This document shows positions 12,725-24,391 of a stretch of 64,000 nucleotides of DNA, piece by piece. The position numbers and the translations under genes were made by a program. The DNA is taken from NCBI GenBank assembly GCA_963383645.1, contig OY726572.1, positions 27,162,792 to 27,226,791 of the forward strand, in the 5' to 3' direction. Numbering within the stretch: position 1 is the first letter of the stretch; every line of letters begins with the position of its first letter. Below the pieces are notes generated by a model. The model was not told the origin of the DNA. It saw only the letters and a program-made list of their open reading frames with translations, and did not search any database. The DNA comes from Muscardinus avellanarius. Lineage: Eukaryota; Chordata; Mammalia; Rodentia; Gliridae.

Positions 12725-13340
12725 CTCTTCTACTGATCATCACCTGAAGTGATGAATTACTTCATGTTTCTTTCAGCGCCTGTTGCCATCCTCCTAATCT
12801 GTGTGCGTGTTTTTCAACATGTCTTTCAATTATGGTTATAGTTTTCTAACTGGCTTCCCACCTTTGCCACTTTCCTTTTTAGCTAATCCCATATGCCATC
12901 ACCAGAGTAATCTTCCTGGAATGCTCTCTCAGCCTTGACTAATCCCCTGCTTGAAGCATCTAAAACAGCTTACTCATTACGGAGTAAAATCTGAGCCCCA
13001 TGTCAGAACCTTAATAACTTCCATTTCTGACTCAAGCCTTCTCCTTTCCGCAAGAACCCCGGTTTCAACAAGATGGGTTTACTCATTAGCTCCCAGATAT
13101 GCCTCCCTCCCCTCCTTGCATAGTGACTTCTGAGAATGCATTCTTCCGTCCTCAAAGTCTCACTCCATTTCAAAGGCTTGTCCCAAATGATCTCTCCTGT
13201 GAGGTCCTTCTTGACTTCCTAGAAATGACTTTTCTCTTCTCTGAAGTTCCAGGCGATTTGCATTTCTTATTTTCCAGTTGTCCAGTTATATTTTCATTTA
13301 TGTATTACTTAATATCTCTGGTTAGTGTTTAAGTTCTCGT
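12725..13340 (+). repeat. L2 LINE fossil, sense
   Basis: Landmarks are CTAACTGGCTTCCCACC, CCAGAGTAATCTTCCTGGAA, CTCCTGTGAGGTCCTTCTTG and the terminal TTTAAGTTCTCGTAGAGTGA. Together they match the 3' part of ancient L2 by eye. Confidence 0.65.
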
Positions 13341-13439
13341 AGAGTGAGGATGGAACCTACTATATTAGCTAGAATGATATTTGTCAAAAGGGTAGGTACA
13401 AATAGGCTTATTCAGTATTTTCTTCAAACCTAAAGCCTT

Positions 13440-14400
13440 TTTCTTGTAGACTCCAGGCTACATGCTAGGGATGAAACAGAATAAGATGATCCCCCTGATT
13501 TCACAGAACTAGCTGAGTAAGGCATACCAAAATGTAGTCAGACAGTTGCTACCCCGTAAAGTACCTTACGTGACGGATAGTGAGTGAACTTCTGTAGAAG
13601 CAGAGATGAGTGGCGCTTGCGAATGCTTTCAGCAGAAGTAAGGGGTTGGGTGGAATCGAAAAGGTAGGTTTGAAGTTGGACACCAGGTAGTTGAAGGTGG
13701 GCAGAGGGGAAGGATGTTCCAGGCAGAGGACTCAGCACCACAAAAGCTGTTGACTGGTGGGAGGATCCTGAGCAGAGTTCACTGTAGCTATACTGGGGAG
13801 TATGAGGTGAGATTCATCAGTGATGAGGTTGCTGAAGGAACAAGACCCCGTGATGGAAAAAAAAAAAGTGGACACATTTGGTGAAGACTTGGAAGGTGGG
13901 ACTTCTGGGAATGGATATTTGAACGGGTGAATTGAGGGAACAACACTGGGATGGATTCTGGTGACACCCTTGGTGGATAGAGGTCTCAGGGAAGATGATG
14001 AGTTCCATTTTAGATATTTTGAGTGTGAGGTGCCTGTGGAATGTCCACATGGAAATATATAGCAGGAGACATTTTGATGCTCAGCAGAAAGCTTTGGCCA
14101 GGAAACATACATGTGGATGACTTCAACACGTGGCAGGATGAAATCATAGAAGATTGTGTAGATTAGCGAAGACGATTTTAAGACCAAGCCATAAAACATA
14201 TCAGTATTTAAAGAACAAGTAAAGAAAGCAGTCTGCAGAGATTATTAAAATGAAATAGGAAAGGAGCAAGAAGAAAAGTAGACAAGTGAGATGAATCCAA
14301 GGAGGTTGACATTCATTCGTTGGATTTAGCAGCATGGACACCATTTGTGAGCTTGGTGAGAATAGTTTCTTCATAAAAACAAGACAGAAAAGGGAAGACA
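13440..14400 (-). repeat. L2 LINE fossil, antisense
   Basis: The order AGGGATGAAACAGAATAAG, GATGTTCCAGGCAGAGGACT, TTTGAGTGTGAGGTGCCTGT and TTGGATTTAGCAGCATGGAC follows the reverse complement of L2. It creates a 155-codon minus-strand open frame with no recognisable protein. Confidence 0.6.
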
Positions 14401-14643
14401 TTCTGGCTCAAGACAGACTGTAGTACATTGAGACACACACAATTGTGAAAAGTGTGGTAATGGAGGAGAGGACGTGGAGAGGGTAAAAGCTGGATGGAAA
14501 TGGAGTTGAGGGGGCTAGTGACATCTGATGTTTAAAGGCTGATGGAAAGAATTCACTAGTGATGATGAGGTTGACCATAAGCTGAATTTAGATAGAGCTA
14601 AAAATTTAAAATTCTTCATCCAATGTGTCCTCTTATCTTTTGA

Positions 14644-14852
14644 TTTTTTTTTCTGGTCTGGGGATGGAACCCAGGGGCATTCAACCTCTGATCTATACCC
14701 CCTGACCAATTTTTAATTCTTTATTTTGAGACAGGGTCTCACTGAGTTGCAGAAGGCCTCACTAAGTAGCTGAGGCTGTCCGCGAACCATGATCCTCCGG
14801 TCTCAGCCTCCCAAATGCTGGGATTACAAGCATGCGCCACCATGCCCGGCTT
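14644..14852 (-). mobile_element. B1-ID SINE, antisense
   Basis: T-run, reverse ID half (GGGGATGGAACCCAGGGGCA) and reverse 7SL-like half ending CACCATGCCCGGC. Flanked by TTATCTTT repeats. Confidence 0.92.
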
Positions 14853-15074
14853 TATCTTTATATAATTTAAATAAGTTAATTGCAAGCTAATAATTACTCT
14901 GCTACTTGTAGGTGTCACTGGGAGCGCATTATTCTAATGTGACCTCAAATTCCTATAAAGTATATTTCAAGCCGTCCTTTATTTTTGTTATGGGTAGCAC
15001 TTCACTCAGTGTCTTACACAGAATGAAATTCCAACAGATATTATCTTTAGCATTATCATTTATTCCTTTATCTG

Positions 15075-15245
15075 TTGAGCAAATATTTGTTTAATGTTCA
15101 CATATGTCAGACACTCTTCTAGCCACTGAGGATATAAAAGTTACTAAAGCATAAAGGTTATTCTTGTTTACAAAAAGTTTGTAATCTAGGGAGACAGTTA
15201 ATAAGCTAGTAATTAAATAGGGAAGCAAAGTAATTGCAGACTGAA
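15075..15245 (-). repeat. Probable L2 fossil, antisense
   Basis: CACTGAGGATATAAAAGTTA, then AGGGAGACAGTTAATAAGC, resembles the same L2 segment that starts the 13.4 kb fossil. Confidence 0.45.
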
Positions 15246-15555
15246 GAAGTTCTTAAAATGGCACTATGATGGACGATGATTTTGTAAGGCTACTTTATAT
15301 TAAGTCTTCTCTCCATTAGTGAAGGAGAATGCTCATGATCTATTAGAGAGTTAAATGAGGTCAGATGGAAAGGAAAAGGTAATGATTAATAGAGACTAAT
15401 AGACACTCTTTTGGGCATTGTGTTCACTCCTTAGTTTGCATTTCTACATTTAGTGGCTAGAGTGGGCTGTGTGTTTGGGGGTTTTCTTGGTTGATTATTT
15501 CTTGACCTTTGAGGAACTAATTAACTCTCCACACTCTCTCTCTGTTCTTTTTCAG

Positions 15556-15780
15556 TCATTTGCCATCTCCCGTGCATGAACGGTGGCCAGTGCAGTTCAA
15601 GGGACAAGTGCCAGTGCCCTCCCAATTTCACAGGGAAGCTTTGTCAGATCCCGGTTCATGGGGCCAGTGTGCCTAAACTTTACCAACAGTCACAACAGCC
15701 AGGCAAAGCGCTGGGGACTCATGTCATCCATTCCACACATACCTTGCCTCTGACCATGACCAGCCAGCAAGGAGTCAAAG
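15556..15780 (+). CDS. LTBP1: LTBP1 internal exon: EGF-like domain plus start of linker
   Basis: This internal exon of latent TGF-beta binding protein 1, a secreted matrix protein that anchors latent TGF-beta, follows a pyrimidine tract ending in TTTTTCAG and is followed by the donor GTGAGC. It enters in phase 1 (two bases complete the first codon) and leaves in phase 1, so its 225 nt are frame-neutral. The translation starts [14 protein letters not shown] and carries six cysteines in EGF spacing, ending near GKLCQIP. There is no DINEC-type calcium signature, so this is a non-calcium EGF. A Gln/His/Thr-rich linker with [12 protein letters not shown] follows and ends in QQGVK. An NFT sequon lies inside the EGF. 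The match to the LTBP1 family is from recognition and is very strong. The preceding exon was not found in the window. Confidence 0.96.
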
Positions 15781-17109
15781 GTGAGCTTTCCTGTCTCATT
15801 CTCCCCATTCACCAGACCCCTGCTAACTTACCTATCGACCCCACCTAGAAGCCAACACCCAGCAGATGGCCAGTGCTGCTCTGTAACACTAATGGAGATA
15901 GGATGTGAGACCAGGTATGTAGCCTCAAGACTTTCTAGGACATACATACTCGGTATTTAAGGAATAAGAAAATAAAGAGCTGGGCTTTCCTGGTGACTCT
16001 TAGTCCCCAAGAGCTGGTTAACGTGCATGGCGCTGTGCTGCCAAGGCCTGGCAGATGGAAAGAAGAGCGGCACAGTGTTCTGGTCCTATTGGCACACGGT
16101 CATGCAGGAGCTGTTGATGACCACTGTAGTTGACGAGCGCTCGGTGATGGTTCTAAACGGTCATTTAACGTCATTGGGCTTCTGTTTATTCACCTGTAGG
16201 GAAAGTAAATAGGTCACTTGGAGCTCAGAAATTCTATGACTAATTCATTCTTTTAAACCTGGCATCTTTATAACTGTACAATTTTTAAATAGAGTTACAG
16301 TCAGCATTCTCCCTCCTGTGACCCAAGACCTGATGACCATAACTTAGAGAAAGGAAGATGTAGTTACTCATAGTTCTGGAGTTTTCAGAGGTTTTAGTAC
16401 ATGTTAGGCTGAGTCACATATATATGGAAATATTTATAGTCCCCAGGGCCATACTCCCAGTGAACTGTCTCCTCTACCCACATCCTGTAGTGTTACTACC
16501 CAGTCAGTCAATCCATCAGTGAAATTAGAACCCATATGTTTCTAGTATATCATATATTATATCATTATATCATTTCTGAGCATCAATATATGAGCTCTTC
16601 CAGGGACACTTTATATCTAAATCATAACTGGGAGTCAGAAAAGGGTTACTGCCTCTTATTCTTTAAAACCTGAATCTTTGCATCCAAAGATGGGGTTTTT
16701 TTGGTTTTGAAAAGGAAGTAAATCTTGTTACAGATATAAAATATTGTGTATGTGTCGCAATCCTCCTGTCTCTGCCTCCCAAGCGCGGGGATTACAAGCG
16801 TGTGCCACCACGCCCGGCTTCTCTTAGAGGTTTTGATTTCTTTTGCATTTGCAATTTTATTTTTCAAAATATTCAAATTAAGGTTTAAATTTTGTTTCAA
16901 ATGATGTACCTTTTGATTCTCAAGAATTTCAACAGCTGTGTGGTAAAGGATTCTCTATATATAGATACATATATCTTTATACCTTATTATACACACAACA
17001 TATATGCCCATAAATACATGTTTGTGTAAAGTGTACATTCATGTTTAAAAATCCTGCCTGGTCTGATAACTATTCATGACTAACAAGTGTTCTTCCCAAT
17101 CTGTTTTAG
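15781..17109 (+). other. LTBP1: LTBP1 intron, 1.3 kb
   Basis: The intron runs from donor GTGAGC to acceptor TTTTAG. It contains a 3'-truncated antisense SINE fragment near 16.76 kb and AT-rich sequence. 16150-16215 weakly resembles a MIR but is too degenerate to call. Nothing else is recognised. Confidence 0.9.
16755..16821 (-). mobile_element. 3'-truncated SINE fragment, antisense
   Basis: Only the 7SL-like 5' end remains (CCTCCCAAGCGCGGGGATTA, then CACCACGCCCGGC). No T-rich tail side and no ID half are present. Confidence 0.8.
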
Positions 17110-17384
17110 TGAAATTTCCTCCTAACATAGTTAATATCCATGTGAAACATCCTCCCGAGGCCTCCGTCCAGATCCATCAGGTCTCAAGAATTGATGGTCC
17201 AACGGGCCAGAAGGTAAAAGAAGCTCAACCGGGCCAATCCCAAGTGTCTTACCAAGGTCTGCCCGTTCAGAAGACCCAGACCGTACATTCCACATACACC
17301 CACCAGCAGGTCATTCCACACATCTACCCCGTGGCTGCTAAGACACAGCTTGGCCGGTGCTTCCAGGAAACCATTGGGTCACAG
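17110..17384 (+). CDS. LTBP1: LTBP1 internal exon: linker and first cysteine of hybrid domain
   Basis: The acceptor is CTGTTTTAG and the donor is GTAAGC. The exon is entered in phase 1 (G from the previous exon plus TG makes Val) and left in phase 0. It encodes VKFPPNIVNIHVKHPPEA and continues through a proline-, glutamine- and histidine-rich hinge to LGRCFQETIGSQ. That last segment gives the first cysteine of the 8-cysteine hybrid domain. The hinge has no other cysteine and is expected to be extended and flexible, linking the N-terminal matrix-binding part to the first 8-Cys module. The frame continues past the donor to a stop at about 17429, which is intron read-through. Identity as LTBP1 is secure because the reading frame joins seamlessly with both neighbours. 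Confidence 0.96.
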
Positions 17385-17474
17385 GTAAGCAACAGTGCCC
17401 AACCCATTTTAGTAATGTATTCTACATAAGGTGTCACTCTAATTAGAAGCCAGGCTGGGTAAAGATTATCTTTT

Positions 17475-17680
17475 GTAGAGGAGGTTGGCAAACTGTGACC
17501 CAGGGACCTGTTTTTGTGAACAAAGTTTTATTAGAATGAGCCCTATTCATTCATTTTCAGATGGTTTATGCTAGCTTTCATGCTGTGACAGCATAAGTGA
17601 GATCATATGGTCTCCAAAACCTAAAATATTTACTGTGTGGTCCTGTACAGAAAAATCTTCCTCATCTCTGATGTATCAAG
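17475..17680 (-). repeat. DNA-transposon-like fossil (hAT/MER type)
   Basis: GGTTGGCAAACTGTGACCCA, then AACAAAGTTTTATTAGAATG, and later CATATGGTCTCCAAAACC, resemble a common nonautonomous mammalian DNA transposon in reverse. The family was not determined. Confidence 0.5.
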
Positions 17681-18055
17681 TTCTTTTAGGTACTAAGCTT
17701 CCAGGAATGTCCATAATTGTCTGTTTATATTTTTTCAGTTAGAGTAATCTATGTATAAAATGTGTCTGCCATGAGATATGATCATAGGAGATATGTTAGG
17801 CAGAGATGTGTGAAAATATTTGGGCTGTGTGTAGTCATGTACAGGTTGGTTAGGTATGGTTGAGTTTTGAACTCCCATATACATTACTAATTCAGGTCGT
17901 TGTTCATTTTTTCTGATTAAGATTCATAACTAAAGTGTTAGTACATGATTTGTTTGAAGTAGATTTTTAAATGTAATTGGATATCTTTATAACTTTAGGC
18001 CTATATTTATATTAGAAAGTGAGAAAAGACTTAAGTTTTCTCTAAAACTCCTCGT

Positions 18056-18190
18056 ATAGCTGGGCATGGTGATGTGTTTCCATAGTTCATCTACCTAGAG
18101 GCTAAAGGCAGGAGGGTCAGGTAGAGGCCAGGAGTTAGAGGCCAGCCTGAGAAACATTGAGAGATCGCAACTAAGCAAATAAACAAAACA
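18056..18190 (+). mobile_element. Degenerate B1-like SINE, sense
   Basis: AGCTGGGCATGGTGATGTG, then GAGGCCAGCCTGAGAAACAT, with an A-rich AAACAAAAC end. Confidence 0.65.
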
Positions 18191-18221
18191 CAGCAAAAAA
18201 AATAATGCCATTGTCAACGTG

Positions 18222-18275
18222 ACCTACATTATGATGTGAGACTATAATGCACCAATAAAAATAGAATAAAAACAT
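18222..18275 (+). mobile_element. Short L1 3' tail, sense
   Basis: TTATGATGTGAGACTATAAT, then GCACCAATAAAAATAG, matches the young L1 3' end. It is strongly 5'-truncated. Confidence 0.6.
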
Positions 18276-18491
18276 CATTGAATATGCACAACGAAGGAAA
18301 CCTGAAAGTTTTGGCTTTCTACCCCAAAGACTTGTTGCTACCTACTCTAGAACCCTGAGATAATGTCCTGGGCTTAGTCAGCGCTTCTCCTTCTGACCTT
18401 GGGTTATGGTGTAAGCAAACATTCTACAAAAAGAGTAGGTGAGGCGTATTTGCTATTATTTCTTTATTTTCTGAATATTCCAAAAATTGCT

Positions 18492-18536
18492 TGTGTGTGC
18501 ATGTGTGTGTGTCAGATAAAGACACACATGCGTGTG

Positions 18537-18591
<55 letters not shown>
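18492..18591. repeat. (GT)n ... (CA)n inverted microsatellite pair
   Basis: A GT-rich arm (18492-18514) is followed by a short spacer, GACACACATGCGTGTG, and a long (CA)n tract to 18591. The arms are self-complementary. Confidence 0.85.
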
Positions 18592-18595
<4 letters not shown>

Positions 18596-18744
18596 TTTGA
18601 TCGTAGAATCAATTGTTACTGCTTTACAAACCTGGAAAACATTTTAAGTACTAAGCCAGTGTAGGCTTTCCACCTCTCTTCTAGCAGAGGGAGGGAACAT
18701 TAGTGGGGAGACCTGAATGGAGGGAGTGTGGGGGATAGAAAGAA

Positions 18745-18915
18745 CATCCCTTGGAATCAGAAGACCTTGGTGAGCACCCTGGACCCAGCACTTGCCGCTA
18801 GGAACCAGCTTCCTTATCCGTACTGCAAAGGAGAAACCAGAATATGGTGCTGATGAATTTTGTGAAAATTAAACAAGATCATTAATGTGAGCCCACTTTG
18901 CAAGTATCGTAGAAT
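18745..18915 (+). repeat. MIR fossil, sense
   Basis: TTGGAATCAGAAGACCTTGG, CTTCCTTATCCGTACTGCAA and AATTAAACAAGATCATTAAT follow the MIR order. Confidence 0.65.
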
Positions 18916-20829
18916 TATGCAAATTTTATCTTCGAGTATACTAATAGAGTCAGGGTGGGTGGTTGCTTATGTCACATACCTTCAGCAGGGGGCAGGGAGA
19001 CTCTTGATGTTGTAAAACACAGCTTTGCCTGTAGATACTGACGTGCTGGCTGATACAGTACACTCTAGGTAGCTGTTCATTTCTTTTAAGTCCAGCAAAT
19101 ACCTTTGGGAGAGGAAATATTATCAATTTAAAGTTAGGTTAGAAGTAAAGACAGGATTTTTGTGCGAAGGGCATGTTTTGATAGAAAGACTGGGGCTGAA
19201 GATAATCTTGAGACACTTCATAGTTTTGCCCCAGACTAGCCTAGGAGGCAGAGGACGAATTCAGTGCCACTTGCATTGCTTGGTCATTCCAGTGTAGGTT
19301 GGTAATGGAGAGAGAAAAAAAGCAGATCCTTTCAAAACTGTTCTGTGCCCAGTACCTTTTCCCCAGTTTCCAAGTTGGAATACAGATGACAAAATCAGAA
19401 AAACAAGACATAACAAACTTGTTATTTGTCTGTTATAATGAAGCAGATGGTTGTCAGCTAGAAAAGATGAAACCAAATTATTTATGTGTTAGCCTAGGTT
19501 GAAATACCCACTTGAAAACAAGAGGATAATTGATGGAGTTACCCAAATAATTCCAACTCAGTGGAATAGTTTGCCTTATCTGGGTATTTCTCTGCCTTTG
19601 GGTCTGAGCGATCCAGACAGTGATCTCAATTCTTAATTCATTTTGCATGTGTAGTCACCATCGCACAGTTTCAAAATAAGACCTGTTTTCAGAACACGTC
19701 CTCGGCATTTGTCTTCCTGTTTGTGAGAAAATGTTGCTGGATGCTCATAATTACCCAATTAATTTGTGAAATTAGGTTAACTGAAGCATTTAAAAACTCC
19801 ACTTTTGGCAAATAATCCATGGTATAGAGATTTTTGGAAGCATTTTGTTTTTTTTTTTTTTTTGCTATGCTTGGTTTGCAACCATAGACACAGCCAGAAG
19901 GTACAGGTAGATTCCAAATGAACAGCAAAGCAAAAAGCCTGAATGTACGTTCACTATTGATTTGCTCACTGGAAGTTCTCTTATTTGTTCCAGAGTTCAG
20001 CTCTTGAGACTTACAATGCAGTAGTTATCAATAAGCAAATTTTCACATTCAAATAAAGTGTCTTTATATGTTTCAATGAGAGGTCATAGACTTAATAAAA
20101 TTGGCAGAAATAATACTTATTTTTGTGGCACATTCTACTACACCATAAACTTGTAATAAAAAACCCACAATTAACTGTGATCGGTATATTTAATTTAGGG
20201 CAGCTCCATAGGGTAACGTTTCAGAACTGTTTGGCTAGTGATGGGGAACGGACTGTTGGTGAGGAAACAGGGCTCCCAAAGCAAAATGGGAGGAACATTA
20301 AACAGAAGGGAGAATGTTGCAGGAAATCACTGAGGAAGAGGTGTCAGAAGGGACCAGAGAAGCAAGGTAGCATGGGATTCCTGGCAGGCTTTCACACAAA
20401 TGGTCAGCCTCTTACAGCTATGGTCTAGTATGGTACAGTATAAATAACTTGGTGGCAAGGGCAAAGTACCAGGAAGCCCTTCCTTGACCAACTAACCAAT
20501 CTCAGGGTTCTTGATAGTAGAGTAACCTCATATTGGCGCCTTCTGAAGTGAATAGTAGGAAGCTGTCAGTACCAGCTTGAAGTGTTCTTGCCAAAAACGT
20601 TTAACCTGAATCAAATAAATCCTTTACACCTAGCCCATCTTTTAGAGAATACTGAAAGGAAGAGCCCAAGGACCTCAAACACAGTAGGTCCATGATAGAG
20701 TCTGGTTTCTTCAGAAAATCATCCCACAAAAACAAAAGTGGGATGGCTTTTCTAGAAAGACACTGAAGAGATACAACAAAGATGTAATGTATGGAGGAAC
20801 TTTAATTAAATTTAAAAAATTTTAAAGCC

Positions 20830-21030
20830 TGCTCTAGCAGGGCATTGTAGTACATGGCTTTATTCCCAGAACTTGGGAGGCTGTGATAGACCACAGGATT
20901 GAGGCCAGTCTTAATAACTTAGTTAGAGTCTCAACAATCTAATGAGTCCCTCTTTCTAAACAAAAAATAAAAAGGGCTGGGTGTGTAGCTCAGAAGTAGA
21001 CTGCCCCTGAGTTCAATACCCAGTAACCCC
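20830..21030 (+). mobile_element. Old B1-ID SINE, sense
   Basis: The 7SL-like half is diverged. The ID half (GGGCTGGGTGTGTAGCTCAG) is clear. A (TA)n tract follows at about 21053-21085. Confidence 0.8.
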
Positions 21031-21454
21031 TCCCCCAGCCATTTATTTTATGTATATATATATATGTTATATATACATATAAATAAATTATTTCCCCATT
21101 CTTGAAATAATTGAAGAAATTTGAATGTGAAACAGTTATTAGATTGTATCTTGGAATTATTATTTTCTTAAATTTGATAATAGTATTGGTTTTATATAGG
21201 AGAATGTCCTTATACTTAAAAGATGAATGCTGAAATATTTAGGGGTGATACGCCACCATGTCTATAATTTACTTTCAAATATATTTCATACACAGACATA
21301 GCAAAATGGTAGCAATTGTTGACTGAAAGCACTAAAGGAAGGTCATCATTGTATTAATCTCTATCTCAGTATATTTGAAAATTTCATGAAAAGGGGGAAA
21401 TATTAAAAATTCCTAGACTTGTTAATAGGATGACATATTTTATTTTATTTTATT

Positions 21455-21657
21455 TTTTTGTGATACTGGGGATGAAACTTGGGGGAATTCTACCTCCAAG
21501 AAATACCTCCAGTCCTATTTTTATCCTTTATTTTGAAACAAGGTCTCACTGAGTTGTGAAGGACCTCACTAGGTAGCTGAGGCTGTCCTCAAACCGCAAT
21601 CCTCCTGTCTCAGGCTCCCAAATGCTGGGATTACAAGCGTGAGCCACCACACCTGGC
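21455..21657 (-). mobile_element. B1-ID SINE, antisense
   Basis: T-rich start, GATACTGGGGATGAAAC, reverse 7SL-like half ending CACCACACCTGGC. Flanks share ATATTTTA. Confidence 0.88.
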
Positions 21658-21880
21658 AGATAATATATTTTAAATCTGAACCTAAAAGTTATATGTAATT
21701 TCAATACATATAATGCATTATTAGACAAAATTTTTAAATATACTTTTATTGATACATTTTAGCCATACACCATACTGGCAAGAATTTTAACAGTTTTGAG
21801 TTTTGAATTGGCTGGGTGTGTGAGCAGGTGTGCAGGTGGTAGACATAAAGAGGCCATGGAAGGAAAGGTGGCCTTGTTTA

Positions 21881-21882
21881 TT

Positions 21883-21921
<39 letters not shown>

Positions 21922-22124
21922 TTGCGGGTCTGGGGATGGAACCCAGAGGCATTTGACCTCTGAGTTACACCCCCTGCCCTGTTTTTTATTCTTTATTTTG
22001 AAACAGGGTCTCACTAAGTTGCGGAGGGCCTCACTAAGTAACTGAGGCTGTCCACGAACTGCGATCCTCCTGTCTCAGCCTCCCAAATGCTGGAGTTACA
22101 AGCATGCACCACCACGCCTGGCTA
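21881..22124 (-). mobile_element. (TTTA)n joined to antisense B1-ID SINE
   Basis: (TTTA)n to 21922, then the reverse SINE to CACCACGCCTGGC. The flanks GGTGGCCTTGTTTA and GGATGGCCTTGTTTA form a target-site duplication. Confidence 0.92.
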
Positions 22125-22556
22125 GGATGGCCTTGTTTAAAGTGTGAAATTCCTAAGACTCTGTAAGAGGTGAAGTGAAAAATAAAGAGATGAAGGTAGG
22201 AGATTTTGTGAAGAATCAAGCCTCAGGATCTGATTCTAAGCAGTTGTGTAGGAAAAGATCATGATGAATTGTACTGTATATAATTTTCTTACTTTAGATA
22301 TTAGATAAATGCTCACTATGATTGACGTGGATGATCTGTAGAGGGCGATTGGGAGGGAGGAAGATGAGTGCCTACATCCTTGCTGTGAGAGTCCTATCCT
22401 GGATGGATATTGAGGATGGTAAATTCTTATATGTCCGTTGGAGAATCCAATGTTGTTTTCAAGGTGGAATTATAGCAATTTAATAAAGAAAATTCAGTTG
22501 TCAGTAAAGAATCTATGGATAGATAAATTCATGGCAACAGAGGATATTTGGGAGGG

Positions 22557-22767
22557 TATTTGTGTGTGTTACTAGGGATGGAACCCAGGGGCATTCTACC
22601 TCCAAGCCACACCCCCAGCCCAATTTTTTATTCTTTATTTTGAAACAGGGTCTCACTAAGTTGTGGAGTACCTCATTAAGTAGCTGATGCTGGCCACAAG
22701 CCTGTGATCCACTTGTCCTAGCCTCCCAAGTACTGGGATTACAAGTGTGTACTGCCATACCTGGCTT
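22557..22767 (-). mobile_element. B1-ID SINE, antisense
   Basis: Both halves are present in reverse. Flanks TTGGGAGGGTATTT and TTGGGAGAGTGTATT indicate a target-site duplication. Confidence 0.9.
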
Positions 22768-22954
22768 GGGAGAGTGTATTATAAAGTGAAAATAACATAG
22801 ACTGAAATTTTCTGTAATGTTTCTCACCTTGACAAAGTGTGCCAAGATGTAGGGGAAGAATCATTCCTACTCTTTTACCACTGCATAAAGTGATGTTTCA
22901 TCTTTTAGGTTCCAAAAATATTATTTTAAGGTCCTATAAAGTATTGATTTTTTC

Positions 22955-23070
22955 TTTTTCTATTGGTGCATTGTAGTCATACATCTTAATGGGGTACAAG
23001 ATGGTAGAGGCACACATGCACATATCACTTATTTATCTTTTCCCCAGTATCCACCCCATTCCCTCCTAAA
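22955..23070 (-). mobile_element. L1 3' end fragment, antisense
   Basis: CTATTGGTGCATTGTAGTCA, then GGTACAAGATGGTAGAGGCA, closely matches the fragment at 6.2 kb. Confidence 0.8.
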
Positions 23071-24332
23071 TTATTGGCTAAAGGCTCCACTAAATTCATT
23101 TAAAGATTAGAAATGAGTAGAACATATAGCATGGCTAAGAGGAGTGGGATTCGTGAATATAAATCAAGTTTGAAGTAATGGGCAAGTCCTAATTTTGGCA
23201 GACTTAGGTTCCTATGCTACTTGGAGTAAATTATAGTACTTCGTATATATTTAAAACATTGGCGAGAGTTTGTTCACAGTATGATCAAGTTAAAATTACA
23301 AATCCAGCAGTTAATACCAACGCCTTCATGATCTTAAAGCTTGAACATTTCCAAGGTGGTTTTCATCTCTGAGTGGAGGCCAAGTTTCAGAACATACCTC
23401 TTAAATCTATTACTGCATCACAGGGACATTAAGTGTGTATATCTTTTTCATTGTATAAGAGTGTCCTTTGTTTTTAATCAGTTTTCTTAATAGTGACCTA
23501 AACTTGAAACTTACGTGGCATCTGAATCTTGGATTGCTGCAAACATGCTTTATTTATTGCCCAGTTGCTAGAAACAAACATTTTATAGTGACCTAATGAT
23601 GCCAGATGGTAGGAAAAGGCCATGTATGTAAAGTGTTCAAAATCACGATACAGAATTTGGGTTCAGTTGCCATGCTGGGCCTGCCATTGCCTGATTGCAC
23701 AATCAAGGGCTCTTTGTTGAACACGGAAGCATGCCTTATAATTAGACACAGGCATTACAGAGGAGGCCAAAAAATTCAAGTGCAGAAAGAGCAGAAAATT
23801 TCACGTATAAGCACCCAAGTTAATGAAGAAGCACTGAAATATTGGAAGACCTGAAATAGATGTAAACAAAAGAGATGGTTTTTAGCACATAAAGATGATC
23901 AAGTAACACAAAAGCTCACTTTCATAGTTTGTAACTATGAAACTTGCTATAAATACTTTGAAAAAAATAAGAAACCAGATAAGGTAGATATTCTACAGAA
24001 GAGAATAAACTTTGTGTAGGTTAGGAAGAAAAGAAGGGAAATGTAATATAGATGTATAATATAATGTACTTGATGTGAAATCCCCAAACCATTGGGAAAA
24101 CCTTTCTTTCTTTCAGTTATTCATTGTATAAATATTAAGAACTGAGGGCAATAGTGACTTAAAATGACACACAAAATGTTTTGAGAGTATCTTAGATGTG
24201 CCAGAAGTTGGTCTTCCTGTGGTTCTCTGGAGGCAGGAAAAATGAAAACCGGATGGAACATTGGAGGAAAAGATTATTTGGAGATAGGTCTTTTTTGGCA
24301 GATGTATTCAGTAACATCCTCAAGCCCTAAGG

Positions 24333-24391
24333 GGTGTGTGCGTATGCACGCACACACGCGCGTGCACGCACACACACACACACCCACACAC
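24333..24391. repeat. (GT)/(CG)/(CA) alternating tract
   Basis: A purine-pyrimidine alternating run with CG steps. GTGTGTGCGT and ACGCACACAC form a 10-bp inverted repeat around ATGC. Confidence 0.88.

Noticed and set aside
13732..14199. 155-codon minus-strand open frame
   Set aside because: It lies within an antisense L2 fossil and has no protein similarity I recognise.
15400..15555. Possible alternative first exon or promoter of the short LTBP1 isoform just upstream of the EGF exon
   Set aside because: No signal-peptide frame or TATA/CpG promoter is visible, and the sequence is an ordinary branch point and pyrimidine tract.
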